From the NCBI GenBank assembly GCA_903927615.1, contig CAIYNU010000077.1, forward strand, positions 1 through 64,000: a stretch of 64,000 nucleotides of DNA. The letters run 5' to 3'. The notes beneath the pieces were generated by a model, which saw only the letters and a program-made list of their open reading frames with translations, did not search any database and had not been told where the DNA came from. The translations under genes and the position numbers were made by a program. Of the stretch, positions 1 through 10,821 are shown in pieces (within the stretch, counting starts at the first letter, position 1; every line of letters starts with the position of its first letter). The DNA comes from an uncultured Rhodospirillales bacterium (GTDB lineage: Bacteria > Pseudomonadota > Alphaproteobacteria > Azospirillales > Azospirillaceae).

Positions 1-229
1 CAACACCCTTCACAAGCCATTTGGTCTTTTCAAGGTTTATGTTGCCAAAACGTAAAGAGTTGAGCTGAGCTATAGGACGTGGCCCACTAGCGTTGTGACC
101 GAGACGTTTCATACCCAAAGATCGTGTCCCGGTCACAACACGATGCCGATACCAAGTCGTGTTCCGGCCCCGACGGGCGGGGAACCACCAGTCGGAGTCG
201 GAACACCAAGCGGGAGACGTCCTGACGGA
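1..229. other. noncoding left edge of window
   Basis: I see no convincing gene here. It lies downstream of the minus-strand CheW gene. Around 161-185 there is an imperfect inverted repeat (GTTCC...GGAAC enclosing a CCCCG/CGGGG core) that could act as a terminator for that gene, but it lacks a T-tract. Confidence 0.4.
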
Positions 230-1636
230 TCACACCTTCAACAAGGCGGTGTGGTCCAAGAGCGACACTAGGTGATGGCCAACCCGCAGCATATGGCTGA
301 CCCTCGGATGAACCGACGCCTCGGCCGGTTGAACCGCCGAGGCCGGCACCACCGCCAGCCGGTCAATGCGGTCGACCACCATCACCCAAGGTCCATCCCC
401 CCCCGCCACAACGATCATGGCGGTCCAGTCGTCCACCACCGCCGGCACCGCCATCGCCGTGCGTAAATCGATGGTGGGTAAAACCTCGGCGCCGATTTCG
501 ACCACGCCGGCCAGCCCGGTCGCCGATGCCGGGACCGGCAAGGGGACCGGCGTTCGATAAGAGGTGAGTCTGACCACCGCCCCAACATCAAGCGCATACC
601 ATTCCGGTCCGACGCGGAACAACAGCACCTGTCGGGTGCTTTCCTCCCCTTCGGCTGAGGCTGCCGACGCCGGGACCAACGGCAGAGTCGCTCGCCCGCC
701 GCCAAACGCCGCCAAACGGTCGACATCCAGCAAACCGATGACCCGGTCTTCGGTATCAACCATATAGCCAGCACCGGCACCGGCTGCGGCGTCGGCATGG
801 ATGCGCGATAACGGGAAACGCCGGACCCCGATCACCCCATCCACCGGGAGCGCGAAACGGCCGCAGCCGCTATCGACCACCATCAGAATCCCGGGCGGCG
901 CTATCCCGGTGCCGGCCCAGGCCCGCACCACCGGAGCCAGCACCGGCAACGGTCGGCCCCGCACTTGAACCAGGCCCACCCATTCGGCCGGCGCGCCGGG
1001 GACCGGCGTCACCGTCCCGGCCGCGACCACCTCGGCCACCTGCCCGACCGGCACGGCAAAATATCCCGGCCCGCACCGGGCCACCACATAATCCTGATGC
1101 GGTTCGACCGGTGTCGATGGCGCCAGAGCGGTCCCCCGGGCCAATCGTCCCGATCCGTCCCCGCCACCGGATCCACCGCCGCGCGTCACCGGTTCCTGCA
1201 ATCCCAGCCGATCAGGATGAAGAAGCAGCACCGTCCGTCCCTGTCGCCAGGGCAACTCGCCGGTGACCAGTCCAGGTGTCAACCCCCGCACGCCGCCGGA
1301 CGCCGGCCCGGCCTCGAACACGGGAATCACGTCGGGCGCCACCGTGGTCACGGTCACCACCCGGTCGACCCGCAAGGCGTAACTGCCCTCGTCGGCCATC
1401 ACCACCACCAGATCCCCCGCCGCGCCGGCCGCCGCCGCGGGCAGCGCCAACCGACGGCGCAAGTCGATCTGAGGCAGTATCCGGCCGCCAAGCCCGACCA
1501 GACCGTCCACATATCCAGGAACCGACGGCAGCGGCGTCACCGGTACCGGGGCGGTGACATGAGCGACCGCCAAAGCGGGAAGCGCAAAGGCGATTCCCGC
1601 GGCTTCGACCACCATGACGGCCAACCCCGCCGGCAT
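230..1636 (-). CDS. triple CheW-domain chemotaxis coupling protein
   Basis: This is a soluble protein of about 468 residues made of three consecutive CheW-like domains (roughly residues 6-110, 180-280 and 336-468). Each shows the CheW pattern of a beta-barrel with a 'V.GLV..GG..LP..DLR' type core, for example VDGLVGLGGRILPQIDLR in the first and LAGVVEIGAEVLPTIDLR in the third. CheW domains couple chemoreceptors to the kinase CheA; a protein with only CheW domains would be an adaptor or scaffold. It lies 30-odd bases downstream of an MCP gene on the same strand, so the two are probably co-transcribed. I chose the ATG at 1636 because AAGGGGG sits five bases upstream; a GTG at 1654 is also possible. 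Three CheW domains in one chain is unusual compared with the ordinary single-domain protein of about 160 residues. No CheA is nearby. Confidence 0.85.
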   Translation of the reverse strand: MPAGLAVMVVEAAGIAFALPALAVAHVTAPVPVTPLPSVPGYVDGLVGLGGRILPQIDLRRRLALPAAAAGAAGDLVVVMADEGSYALRVDRVVTVTTVAPDVIPVFEAGPASGGVRGLTPGLVTGELPWRQGRTVLLLHPDRLGLQEPVTRGGGSGGGDGSGRLARGTALAPSTPVEPHQDYVVARCGPGYFAVPVGQVAEVVAAGTVTPVPGAPAEWVGLVQVRGRPLPVLAPVVRAWAGTGIAPPGILMVVDSGCGRFALPVDGVIGVRRFPLSRIHADAAAGAGAGYMVDTEDRVIGLLDVDRLAAFGGGRATLPLVPASAASAEGEESTRQVLLFRVGPEWYALDVGAVVRLTSYRTPVPLPVPASATGLAGVVEIGAEVLPTIDLRTAMAVPAVVDDWTAMIVVAGGDGPWVMVVDRIDRLAVVPASAVQPAEASVHPRVSHMLRVGHHLVSLLDHTALLKV

Positions 1637-1670
1637 CACCGCCCCCTTCACCACGCCATCGCCCTGCCCT

Positions 1671-3434
1671 TCACATCATCGCCTTGAAGGCCTCCGCACC
1701 GCTGCGGGCACAGTCCGCGATTTTCACCAGATCATTCATGGTGGCGAGGATTTCCTCGGACGCGGTCGCGTTGCCTTCACTGATCTGCGCCAGGCTCTGG
1801 ACCGTGACGTCAATTTCTTTGGTGCTGGCCTGTTGCTGGGTGGTAGCACCGGCAATGACACTGGCCATACGCTCGATCTGGCGAAAAGCCTCGCCGATTC
1901 GGTTCATGTCGGCGCCGACATCATGACTCACCGCCACCCCGCGCTCGGCTTCGGTGTTCGCGGCGACCACGATCTCGGCGATCTCTTGGGCCGAATTCGC
2001 CACCTCCTCGGCCAGTTTACGCACCTCTTCGGCAACCACCGCAAAACCGCGACCATGCTCGCCGGCCCGGGCCGCCTCAATGGCCGCGTTGAGAGCCAAC
2101 ATATTGGTCTGATTGGCGATGCGGGTAATGACGCCGGTAATGCGGCTGATGCTGCGGCTGTTTTCCGAAGTGGTCTTCACCAGTCGGTCAAGCGCCACCA
2201 CTTTGGTCAGGGCGCCATCAACCAGCACCACGGCGTCCTTGGTAAACTTATAAGTCTGGCCGGAACTGCTGGCCACGTCTTCGATGGCATTGGCTGACTG
2301 CTTGATGGCCACGCCGATCTGCCTGACCGCAATCATCTGGGTCCGGGCGCCCTCCGAAACCTGGCCGATGGCGACACTGGCCTGGTTACTGCCGGTGGCC
2401 ACCTGCCGGGCGGCGTCGTTCAGGGCCGCCAGGGCTTGACCGAGAGTCCCCAGCACGCTGCGGCTGACCAGCCAGGCCAAAAGCAGGCTCAGGGCAATGG
2501 CCGCAAGCCCCAGCACCAGGCCGGCGCGCTGGCTATCGGCGATGCCCTGCTGGGCCCGGGCTTCGGTCTCGACGGCCCGATGCTGCATCCGAACGCGAAG
2601 CGTCTCCAAAGCCTCGTCAAGATGGCGGCCAAGCAACGGCAAGGTCTCATTAAGGATGCGCTGGTCCGCCAGCACCACCGGGAGAATTTCACCGAGCTTT
2701 TCGGCATAGCCCTCGGCCAGTCCCAGCAGTTCCTGTCCGGCCTGTTTGACCTCCGGCCTGGCCAAGGAGTCGGTCTGGGCGGCGAAGGCCGCTTTCAGGC
2801 CCCGCACGGCCTCCGTCATCCGCGTGCGAGCCTCATCCGCGCGTTTTTCGTCGGGAACGCGCAAAAAACCGCTGACCGCCATCCGGGCCACCATCCACAG
2901 ATCCGAAGCCCGCCCCAGGGCCAGGGTCGTCGCATAATCCTGACGACTGGCCGCGGCATCGATCAGATCGACCAGTTTCTGCCGCACCCCCGGTCCGGCT
3001 ACCCCGAATTCGTTGGTGACCGCCCGCTGCTGCTTCAGACGACCGCTCACCAGCGGCATCAAGTCGTCCCGAAATTTTTCCAGGGCATTGTTAACCAACA
3101 ATAAATCGTGCGCGGTATCGTCCCCCGCCTTAACCTGAGCCAATCGCGCCAAAGACTGTTGAAGCCGTTCCAGATCGGCCGTGACCGCCGCCGCCGCGGC
3201 ATCGCTGCCGACGGCGGCGAAAATCTGGGCATCGAGACGCAGACGGACCAGTTCCACCTGACAATCCGAGGACTCCTGGGTTGTCTCACCGACCGTGGTT
3301 AACTCCCCCAATTGGCCGGCAAGCGTGGTCAGGGTGAACCAGCAGGCGACAAACATCACCACCATCAACGTTACGACCATCGCATACCCGATGGCAATCC
3401 GCGCGCCGATCCGCACATCCTTCAACATAATCAT
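1671..3434 (-). CDS. methyl-accepting chemotaxis protein lacking an obvious HAMP domain
   Basis: This is a transmembrane chemoreceptor of 587 residues. TM1 is at about 13-37, a long helical periplasmic sensor region (helical-bimodular-like) spans about 40-300, TM2 is at about 313-333, and the cytoplasmic signalling domain fills 340-587. The hairpin tip is canonical: [20 protein letters not shown] followed by [17 protein letters not shown] (about 440-480). After TM2 the chain runs almost directly into the signalling coiled coil ([19 protein letters not shown]), leaving no room for a standard 50-residue HAMP domain. There is no C-terminal CheR-tethering pentapeptide. The triple-CheW gene follows on the same strand with a very short gap, so the pair probably forms one signalling unit. 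The ligand is unknown. Confidence 0.93.
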   Translation of the reverse strand: MIMLKDVRIGARIAIGYAMVVTLMVVMFVACWFTLTTLAGQLGELTTVGETTQESSDCQVELVRLRLDAQIFAAVGSDAAAAAVTADLERLQQSLARLAQVKAGDDTAHDLLLVNNALEKFRDDLMPLVSGRLKQQRAVTNEFGVAGPGVRQKLVDLIDAAASRQDYATTLALGRASDLWMVARMAVSGFLRVPDEKRADEARTRMTEAVRGLKAAFAAQTDSLARPEVKQAGQELLGLAEGYAEKLGEILPVVLADQRILNETLPLLGRHLDEALETLRVRMQHRAVETEARAQQGIADSQRAGLVLGLAAIALSLLLAWLVSRSVLGTLGQALAALNDAARQVATGSNQASVAIGQVSEGARTQMIAVRQIGVAIKQSANAIEDVASSSGQTYKFTKDAVVLVDGALTKVVALDRLVKTTSENSRSISRITGVITRIANQTNMLALNAAIEAARAGEHGRGFAVVAEEVRKLAEEVANSAQEIAEIVVAANTEAERGVAVSHDVGADMNRIGEAFRQIERMASVIAGATTQQQASTKEIDVTVQSLAQISEGNATASEEILATMNDLVKIADCARSGAEAFKAMM

Positions 3435-3767
3435 GTCGGCTTCCCCCCCGGAACAGCCCGCCCACGCGCCTGGACGCGTGCCATGCCCTCATCGCCAGAG
3501 GAACGATATCATTGCCCCGTTGCATTCCGAAAGCGTTCGTCCCCCTCCGCCAGTCAAACCGCCGTTGCCGCGCAGGGGGGCTTCACGCCCGGTTCCAGGT
3601 TGCCAAAGATCGGTTGGTATGAAACAAAGTCGGACTTGATATCCGTTGGCCCGCGGCGGCGGATGTTTGGCACCGTGTCATGAGCGAATCTGGCAGAGAC
3701 AAACACGGTGATCGCCCGCCGGAGCTGATTTTCGAAGCTTTGGAAGCGATGTGGCCTTGGAGGGGGC
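3435..3767. other. divergent intergenic region
   Basis: This gap separates the minus-strand MCP gene from the plus-strand PAS/GGDEF/EAL gene and must hold promoters for both. I could not pick out convincing -35/-10 pairs, and I see no conserved small gene or RNA. Confidence 0.4.
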
Positions 3768-6700
3768 ATGACCATGGTGTCGCGGCGCGCCCGACTGTCG
3801 GTCGCCGGTATCGCGCTGGCTCTGGCCGCGCTGATCGTTACGTTCCAGTGGATTCAAGCCAGCCACACCCGCGTTACCGCGCTTGGCCACGCCGCCCGGG
3901 AAACCCAACTGCTGGCGCACATGCTGGCCGAGCACAGCCAATACGCGATCCATCTGGCGGATCTGGCCCTGGACGACGCGGTGCGCGACCAGGAAAATCT
4001 GGCGGCTCCGGATACCCTTTTTTCCGCCGAATTCCGGAGGCTGACCACGCCGTTGAGCGTCATCCGCAACGTCATGGTGCTGAACCGCGACGGCCGGGTG
4101 CTCCGGGCTCTGCGGACCGACCAGAATAGGACCGAAGAGGCGCTGGCTCTTCAGGCGCCCCTTCGGTCCGGTCCAACCGACGACATCGTCGGCGTTCCCG
4201 CGCAAGGTGGCCTGGCACCGGGAATCATGATTCGGCGCAGCCTGGGTCCCGCCGGCGTGGTCGCAACCGTCCTTGACACCGACTCGTTAACGTCATGCTG
4301 CGCGTTGACGTCTCCGGAAGCCGCTGCCGGGGACAGTGTGGTCGGTTCCATCGTCCTCTCCCTGGCTAGCGCCGACGGTACCGACCTGATTCAGTCCGAC
4401 GGCCAACGGCCCGGCAGCTCCGCCGAAACCCGACTGGTCTCGATAACCCGGATCGGTGACCTGCCGATCCTGGCGGTCGCCGCCATTGACCGGGACGTCG
4501 CGCTGGCCGGCTGGCGTCTGGATACCACGGTCGGCGCCATCCGCACGGTCCTGCTGGTTCTGATCATCGGCACTCTTGCCGTTCTTGGCCTCCGGCTGAT
4601 GAGTCGGCAGGACGCTTACCAACGGAACCTGGGCGAACAGGCGGCGCTGTTGCGCGCCACCGTCGACGGGGTCAGCCACGGCATCAGCGTCTTCGACCGC
4701 GAAGGCCGTCTGGTGCTATGGAATCGCCGGTTCATCGAGCTGCAAACCATTCCCGAGCCCCTGGCCACCGTCGGAACACCGTTTGCCGCCATTGCAGACC
4801 ATTTTGCCGCGCCCGGGGAAAACCAGTCGGACACTGCCGATGCTTTGGCGCCTCCCGCAGGCCAGGCCGTCCGCGAGCGTACCCTGGCCAGCGGCGTGGT
4901 GGTCGAGCTTCGGGACACCACCTTGCCCGACGGCAGTTTCATCACCACCACCACCGACGTAACCGAGCACCGCCGCGCCGAAATTGCACTCCGGACCACA
5001 GCCGAACGTTTCCGGCTGCTGTTTGACGGCACGCCGGCCATTGCGGTCCAGGGTTACGACGGCAACCGCCGGGTGGTGTTCTGGAATGCCGCCAGCGAGG
5101 CGCTTTATGACTACCGCCGCGATCAGGCCCTCGGCTGTCGCTTGGAAGACCTGATCGCCCCTTCGTCTCAATACGCCAAAGTGGTGCGCGAACTGACCGA
5201 CTGGCGGGATGCCGACACCACGCCGGTCTCGGGTGAACGCATCCGACGCCGCCGCGACGGCACGCCGGTGCCGGTGTACACCAGCCATGCCCGTCTCACC
5301 ACCCCGGACGGACATCAGGAATTCTATTGCATCGACATTGATCTCACCGAGATCAAGCGAACCCAAGACGCGCTCCGCGCCAGCGAAGGGCGGTTCCGCG
5401 ACTATGCCGACGCGGCGTCGGACTGGTTTTGGGAAATGGCGCCGGACCTGCGGATCACCAGCGTTTCCAATGACAGGACCAAGACCGGCAGCCTGGACCG
5501 GCACGATTTGCTGGGCCTGACCCGGCCGGAAGACACCGGAAACCCCGCCGACACGCCGTTCTGGCGTTCACATCGGGAACTGCTGGACCGACGGCTGCCG
5601 TTCCGCGACTTCATTTATCCGGTCACCGCCAACACTGCCGCCGCCGACACCGGCAACGACACCGGCCATGCTCGGGTCCGCTATATCAGGGCCAGCGGCA
5701 AGCCGGCCTTCGACGAGGACGGCGTCTTCCTTGGCTACCGCGGCACCGCCAGCGACGTGACCGCCCAGGTCAGGGCTGGGGAAACATTGCACAAGCTCTC
5801 GGAGGCCGTGGCCCAATGCCCCGCCGCCATCGCCATCGTCGACGCCCATGGCCTGATCGAATACGTCAACCGCCGCTTCAGCGAGAACACCGGCTATCAC
5901 CCGGACGAGGTGGAAAATCAATCTCTGTCCATTCTGAACCCCGAGGCCGACACCCGACCCGAGGCCTGGCAGCCGCCGGGCGGCGGGCGGGCATGGCGGG
6001 GCGAATGGCACAAACGACGCAAGGACGGCTCGCTCTACTGGGAGCTGGCCACGGTGACACCGATCACCGCCACCGACGGCCGCGTCAGTCACTTCCTGGT
6101 GATCGGCGAAGACCTCTCCGAGCGCAAGATTTTCGAAAAGCAACTCCTGCACCAGGCCCATTACGACGCACTGACCGGTTTGCCCAATCGGCTGCTGTTG
6201 TTCGATCGCCTGACCCAGGCGCTGGCGGCCGGACGGCGCGAACACCGGGTGCTGGCGCTGCTGTTCGTCGACCTCGACCACTTCAAGGTCATCAACGAGG
6301 TGCTGGGGCACGATGGCGGCGACCGGTTGCTGATCGAGGCCGCCCGCCGGTTGGTGGAGGTGGTGTCCGATGGCGACACCGTCGCCCGATTCGGCAGTGA
6401 CGAGTTCGTGATCATCCTTCCTGACCTGACCGCCTGCGTTTACGCCGACGCCGTCGCCCACCGCATTCTGGCTGCGTTTTCCCGCCCGTTCACCGTCAGC
6501 GGCCGGGAGTTCACCGTCACCGCCAGCGTCGGCATCACGGTTGCCCCCGCAGACGGCGACGCGCCCCAATCCCTGCTGCGAAACGCCGACGCGGCCATGC
6601 GGCAAGCCAAAGCGGTCGGGCGCAACAGTTACCGGTTCTTCACGCCCGAGATCAACCGCAAGGTGGGCGAGCGGCTGACCTTGGAAAGCCATCTGCGGTA

Positions 6701-7436
6701 CGCCGTCGCCCGCAACGAGTTGTCACTGGTCTATCAGCCGATTACCGACCTGCGCACCGGCGCCTCCATCGGGGCCGAGGCGTTGCTGCGCTGGTCCAAT
6801 CCGGATTTGGGGCAAGTGCCGCCGGACCACTTCATCCCGGTGGCCGAAGACACCGGCCTGATCATCGAGATCGGCGAATGGGTGTTGCATCAGGCCTGTC
6901 AGGAAGCCGGCGGCTGGGCCGCCCTGGCCGGTCGTCCGATCAGCCTGGCCGTTAATATTTCCGCCTGTCAGTTCCGCCGCCTGGAGTTGATTCGCACCGT
7001 CACCGAGGCCCTCGCGGCCGGCGGCCTGTCCGCCACCGCCCTGGAACTGGAGATCACCGAACGCCTGCTGGTTGAGAGCGCCTCCGCCAACATGGTGATT
7101 CTGGAAGAACTCCACGAGATGGGCATCCGCATCTCCATCGACGACTTCGGGACCGGCTATTCCTCCCTCAGCTACCTCAAGCACCTGCCGGTTCAGACGC
7201 TCAAGATCGACCGCTCCTTCGTCAAGGACGTGCCCACCGGCCCTCGCGACTCGGCGCTCACCGCCGCCATCGTCGCGCTCGCCCACAATCTCGACCTCCA
7301 GGTGATCGGCGAGGGCGTGGAAACCCAAGCGCAACTCGATTTCCTCCGTAGCCAGGGTTGCGATTATATCCAGGGCTATCTCATCAGCCGCCCCCTCCCC
7401 GCCCCGGCCTTCCGGGCGTTTCTCCAGCGGACATAA
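3768..7436 (+). CDS. membrane PAS-PAS-PAS-PAS-GGDEF-EAL sensor, probable c-di-GMP phosphodiesterase
   Basis: This is a 1222-residue membrane sensor. TM1 lies at about 10-30 and TM2 at about 260-280, enclosing a periplasmic sensor region. About four PAS-type segments follow (roughly 290-400, 410-530, 545-665 and 675-790; the first resembles PAS_7), then GGDEF (about 795-960) and EAL (about 975-1222). The GGDEF motif is altered to GSDEF (about 875-879) and the residues upstream (SDGD) do not match the RxxD inhibitory site, so cyclase activity is doubtful. The EAL domain keeps its key motifs: AEALLRW, LEITERLL, IDDFGTGYSS, LKIDRSFV and GEGVET. The likely activity is hydrolysis of cyclic-di-GMP, with the GGDEF domain possibly regulatory. 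It is divergent from the chemoreceptor gene. The ATG at 3768 follows a purine-rich GGAGGGGGC stretch. Confidence 0.92.
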   Translation: MTMVSRRARLSVAGIALALAALIVTFQWIQASHTRVTALGHAARETQLLAHMLAEHSQYAIHLADLALDDAVRDQENLAAPDTLFSAEFRRLTTPLSVIRNVMVLNRDGRVLRALRTDQNRTEEALALQAPLRSGPTDDIVGVPAQGGLAPGIMIRRSLGPAGVVATVLDTDSLTSCCALTSPEAAAGDSVVGSIVLSLASADGTDLIQSDGQRPGSSAETRLVSITRIGDLPILAVAAIDRDVALAGWRLDTTVGAIRTVLLVLIIGTLAVLGLRLMSRQDAYQRNLGEQAALLRATVDGVSHGISVFDREGRLVLWNRRFIELQTIPEPLATVGTPFAAIADHFAAPGENQSDTADALAPPAGQAVRERTLASGVVVELRDTTLPDGSFITTTTDVTEHRRAEIALRTTAERFRLLFDGTPAIAVQGYDGNRRVVFWNAASEALYDYRRDQALGCRLEDLIAPSSQYAKVVRELTDWRDADTTPVSGERIRRRRDGTPVPVYTSHARLTTPDGHQEFYCIDIDLTEIKRTQDALRASEGRFRDYADAASDWFWEMAPDLRITSVSNDRTKTGSLDRHDLLGLTRPEDTGNPADTPFWRSHRELLDRRLPFRDFIYPVTANTAAADTGNDTGHARVRYIRASGKPAFDEDGVFLGYRGTASDVTAQVRAGETLHKLSEAVAQCPAAIAIVDAHGLIEYVNRRFSENTGYHPDEVENQSLSILNPEADTRPEAWQPPGGGRAWRGEWHKRRKDGSLYWELATVTPITATDGRVSHFLVIGEDLSERKIFEKQLLHQAHYDALTGLPNRLLLFDRLTQALAAGRREHRVLALLFVDLDHFKVINEVLGHDGGDRLLIEAARRLVEVVSDGDTVARFGSDEFVIILPDLTACVYADAVAHRILAAFSRPFTVSGREFTVTASVGITVAPADGDAPQSLLRNADAAMRQAKAVGRNSYRFFTPEINRKVGERLTLESHLRYAVARNELSLVYQPITDLRTGASIGAEALLRWSNPDLGQVPPDHFIPVAEDTGLIIEIGEWVLHQACQEAGGWAALAGRPISLAVNISACQFRRLELIRTVTEALAAGGLSATALELEITERLLVESASANMVILEELHEMGIRISIDDFGTGYSSLSYLKHLPVQTLKIDRSFVKDVPTGPRDSALTAAIVALAHNLDLQVIGEGVETQAQLDFLRSQGCDYIQGYLISRPLPAPAFRAFLQRT

Positions 7437-7869
7437 ACCGGTCAAGCCAAAGCCGTCGGTCAGATAAGATGTGACCGCCACGGGCGCGTTCCCTCCCGCC
7501 ATGCATGATCCGGTCCCTCATGGGAACGGCCTTTTCGCTGTTCCGCTGGACTGGCTGACGCGGTAACGGGGGCTGGGCGAGGCCTCCCGTTTTTCTCGAG
7601 TCGCCGCCGGCCGAACATCCTCACGTATGGTGGCAAAGCTATCGCGTGGATCGAGAAACGTTAGAACACAACCCAAAATTTCAGAGATTCCCCGAGCTGC
7701 CCTGCCCGCTTCACCTTCCTATCGATGGTGAGGTGCCTTATAATAGCGCGGGGTCACTGGTGTCGGGTCTTGAGTCCACGGGCACATTCCGGTTTGCCCA
7801 GGGGTTCGGAACCCAGGATCGGCATGGCGACCGCACGGCTTTCAACCGGCTGCCGACGAGGGTGAAGTC
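7437..7869. other. intergenic region with a perfect -10 hexamer
   Basis: No gene is visible in this gap between two co-directional sensor genes. A TATAAT hexamer sits at 7739-7744, about 125 bases upstream of the kinase start, but the matching -35 region (TTCCTA) is poor. It may be a promoter for the kinase gene, possibly activator-dependent. Confidence 0.35.
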
Positions 7870-10821
7870 ATGGCGGAGGGGCAAGTCGAACGGAATGGGG
7901 AACGACTCCGGCTGCTGGCGTGCTGCGTCCTGGTATTACTGGGAGTAAATGGCTTTTTCGCGTTCAGTTTGTGGGTCAGTTGGCAGGACCGGTTGGATAC
8001 GGCCCGCCAGGAAACCCGGACTATGGCACAGAGTCTCGCCGACCACGCCGAGCGCACCATCGGCAGCGCCGACCAGATGCTTTCGGGCGTGGTCGAAACC
8101 ATCCAGGAGCGAATGGCCAGCGGTCGGCAGGTGGCAAGCGATCCCCGGTTGCCGATGCTGTTGTTACGCCGGGCCGGCATGGTGCCGTTCGTGCGCTCAC
8201 TCACCCTGTTGGACGGGAACGGGCTGGTCATCGGCGACGCTGGGGGCCGCCAGGCCAACCTCACCGACCGCTCGAATTTGCTGGAATTCGCGTTCCATCG
8301 GAATCAGGACCGGAGAATCCTGTTCATCGACGCTCCCAGAATCGACGGCGAGGGCGGAGCCTGGCTCTTCAGCCTCAGCCGGCGCATCGTCGATCGCCAG
8401 GGGCAATTTGCCGGGGTGGCGGTGGCGATGGCCGACCCCGAGACGTTCCGCCGCTACGACAGCACCCTTGGAGTCGACGGCGACGGTTTCGCCGAACTGT
8501 GCGATCGCAAAGGCGTGGTCTATAGCCGGGAACCCGGATTTGCCGCCGCGATCGGCCGACGTGAGGCCGATTTGCCACAATTGGCGACCCTCCTGGCCGA
8601 CGCGCCCGCCGGCACCGCCCAGCGCACCGACGCCGACGGCATTCTTCGGATCGTCAGCTATCGCAGCGTCGCCGGTACGCCCCTGGTCGCCATCGCGGCA
8701 CTGTCCGTCAACCATGCGCTGGCGCCGTGGCGCCGCACGCTTTATGGCCAGTTGCTGGCGGCACTGCTGGCCAATGCGGCCATCCTCGCTTTCGCCATCG
8801 CTCTGATGCGGCAGATCCGGCGCCTGAACACCGCCGCCCGAGATCTTCGCGCCAGCGAGGCCAGAGCCGTCGCCGCCCGCCGCCAACTGGTCGACGCCAT
8901 CGAAAGCATGAGCGAAGGCTTCGTGCTGTTCGATCGGAACGGACACATCGTGCTGTTCAACGATCGCTACCGCAGGATGCTCCGGCGGATGAACACCGTC
9001 CTGGTCCCGGGCCTACCGTACCGGGCACTGCTTGAGGAGGCGGCGTCGAACGGTTTCGTCAAGGTCACCCAGGCGAATGCCCAAGACTGGATCCAAAGCC
9101 GACTGGAACAACACCAGCGCCCGTCCAATGAGCCGGTGGAGCAGGAGTTGGCCACCGGCGAATGGGTCCTGACCCGGGCGTTTCCCACCAACGACGGCGG
9201 CCGGGTCCATATCCGAACCGACATCACGCACCTCAAGCGCCAGCAAGAGGAGGCCGCGCGGCAGGAGCTGCTGCTGCGGACCACCGTCGAAAACATCGTT
9301 CAGGGCCTGTGCGTGTTCGATCCCAACCGTCAACTGGTTTTGTGGAACCGCAACTGGCTGGCGTTGCTGGACCTGCCGCCGGAGTTCGGCCGGGTCGGCA
9401 TGCCGCTCCAAGAGATTCTGAAATGGCGGGCCGCCCGGGGGGATTACGGTCCAGGCAGCGTGACCGAATCAGCCGCCCCTTTATCCACCCTGTCCGACCT
9501 GGACGACCAGGCCGGCGAGCGGGTGCTGCCCAACGGCACCGCGGTGGAAGTCCTGGGGGTCTTGATGCCCGACGGCGGCCGGCTCACCACCTACACCGAC
9601 ATTACGGTGCGCCGCAGCGCCAAATTGGCGCTGCGGCAAAAGTCCGATGTGCTCGAGGTGACCCTTCAGAGCGTCGACCAGGGCATCGCCATGTTCGACC
9701 ACACCTTCCGCCTGATCGCGGCCAACCATCGCTACTATCACCTCCTCGACATCCCCGAGACCGCTTTTCCGTTGGGAACCCCCTTCGAAGTCCTCCTGCG
9801 TCACTTTGCGACGCGGGGCGAATTCGGCCCCGGCTGCGTCGAAGAACGGGTGGCCGAACGGCTCCAACGCGCCCAAAAGCTCCAGCCCTACCTTTTTGAA
9901 CGCACCCGCCTGGACGGTACCGTGATCGAGGCCCGGCGGACCCCCACCCTCCAAGGGGGTTTCGTCACCACCTACACCGACATCACCGAACGCAAGGCAC
10001 GCGAGAACGAACTGACAGCGGCCAAGGCGGCGGCGGAACGGACCAGCGAGGTCCGGTCGCTGTTTCTCGCCAAGATGAGCCACGAACTGCGCACCCCATT
10101 TAACGCCATCATCGGCTTTGCCGAAATCATCGCCGACAAGGCGTTCGGCCACGACCGCCAGGCGATTGACGTCTACGCCAGTTATGCCGCGGAGATTCGT
10201 CACAGCGGCCAGCACATGTTGGATTTGGTCAACAACATTCTCGACCTGTCAAAGATCGAAGCAGGCCGGATGACGGTCATGATCGATCGCTTTGACCTCC
10301 GGCAAACACTTCAGTCCAGTCTGAGCATGATGCGGGAACTCAGCCGCACCCAGGGTGTCACCATCTCCCTGGCGATCCCCCAACCGCTGCCCGAAACCCG
10401 GGCCGACGAACGGGCAGTCAAACAAATCATCACCAACCTGTTGTCGAACGCCCTGAAATTCACCCCCGAAAACGGCTGCATCAGCCTGATGGCCAGCCCC
10501 ACCCCGTGCGGCGGCTTCGAGATCGCGGTCAGCGACACCGGAGTCGGCATTCCGTCCGATCAGATTGACCGCGTCTTACTACCTTTCGAACAAATCGACA
10601 ACCGATATTCCCGCACAACCGGAGGCACCGGCCTTGGCCTGTCTCTGGTCAAAGGGTTGGTGGAGCTACACGGCGGCAGCCTCCGCATCGAAAGCACACT
10701 CGGCTGTGGCACCACCGTCACCGCCATCTTTCCGGCACTCCCGCCCGACCCCGTGGCTCCCGAGTCGAGAACCCGGACGGCCAACGGCCAGACCGACTTG
10801 ACCCGGCGGCCATCACTTTAG
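7870..10821 (+). CDS. membrane sensor histidine kinase with three PAS domains
   Basis: The protein has 983 residues. TM1 is at about 15-38, a periplasmic Cache-like sensor region spans about 40-290, and TM2 is at about 294-316. Three related PAS segments (PAS_7-like; each with a core such as 'G.CVFD....LVLWNR') occupy roughly 340-445, 465-575 and 595-705. The dimerisation/phosphoacceptor site is KMSHELRTPFNAIIGF with the histidine near 736. The ATPase domain shows NLLSNALKFTPE, DTGVGIP and GGTGLGLSLVKGLVELHGG. There is no receiver domain and no adjacent response-regulator gene, so this is an orphan kinase. GGTG just upstream of the ATG supports the start. The partner and signal are unknown. 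Confidence 0.92.
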   Translation: MAEGQVERNGERLRLLACCVLVLLGVNGFFAFSLWVSWQDRLDTARQETRTMAQSLADHAERTIGSADQMLSGVVETIQERMASGRQVASDPRLPMLLLRRAGMVPFVRSLTLLDGNGLVIGDAGGRQANLTDRSNLLEFAFHRNQDRRILFIDAPRIDGEGGAWLFSLSRRIVDRQGQFAGVAVAMADPETFRRYDSTLGVDGDGFAELCDRKGVVYSREPGFAAAIGRREADLPQLATLLADAPAGTAQRTDADGILRIVSYRSVAGTPLVAIAALSVNHALAPWRRTLYGQLLAALLANAAILAFAIALMRQIRRLNTAARDLRASEARAVAARRQLVDAIESMSEGFVLFDRNGHIVLFNDRYRRMLRRMNTVLVPGLPYRALLEEAASNGFVKVTQANAQDWIQSRLEQHQRPSNEPVEQELATGEWVLTRAFPTNDGGRVHIRTDITHLKRQQEEAARQELLLRTTVENIVQGLCVFDPNRQLVLWNRNWLALLDLPPEFGRVGMPLQEILKWRAARGDYGPGSVTESAAPLSTLSDLDDQAGERVLPNGTAVEVLGVLMPDGGRLTTYTDITVRRSAKLALRQKSDVLEVTLQSVDQGIAMFDHTFRLIAANHRYYHLLDIPETAFPLGTPFEVLLRHFATRGEFGPGCVEERVAERLQRAQKLQPYLFERTRLDGTVIEARRTPTLQGGFVTTYTDITERKARENELTAAKAAAERTSEVRSLFLAKMSHELRTPFNAIIGFAEIIADKAFGHDRQAIDVYASYAAEIRHSGQHMLDLVNNILDLSKIEAGRMTVMIDRFDLRQTLQSSLSMMRELSRTQGVTISLAIPQPLPETRADERAVKQIITNLLSNALKFTPENGCISLMASPTPCGGFEIAVSDTGVGIPSDQIDRVLLPFEQIDNRYSRTTGGTGLGLSLVKGLVELHGGSLRIESTLGCGTTVTAIFPALPPDPVAPESRTRTANGQTDLTRRPSL

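Noticed and set aside
965-1687. Long plus-strand frame opposite the triple-CheW gene
   Set aside because: It is rich in Arg, His, Pro and Gly, has no ribosome-binding site and is antisense to a clear CheW protein; a GC-rich shadow frame.
7646-7948. 100-codon plus-strand frame before the histidine kinase
   Set aside because: It overlaps the kinase start in another frame, has no ribosome-binding site and its sequence shows no domain.
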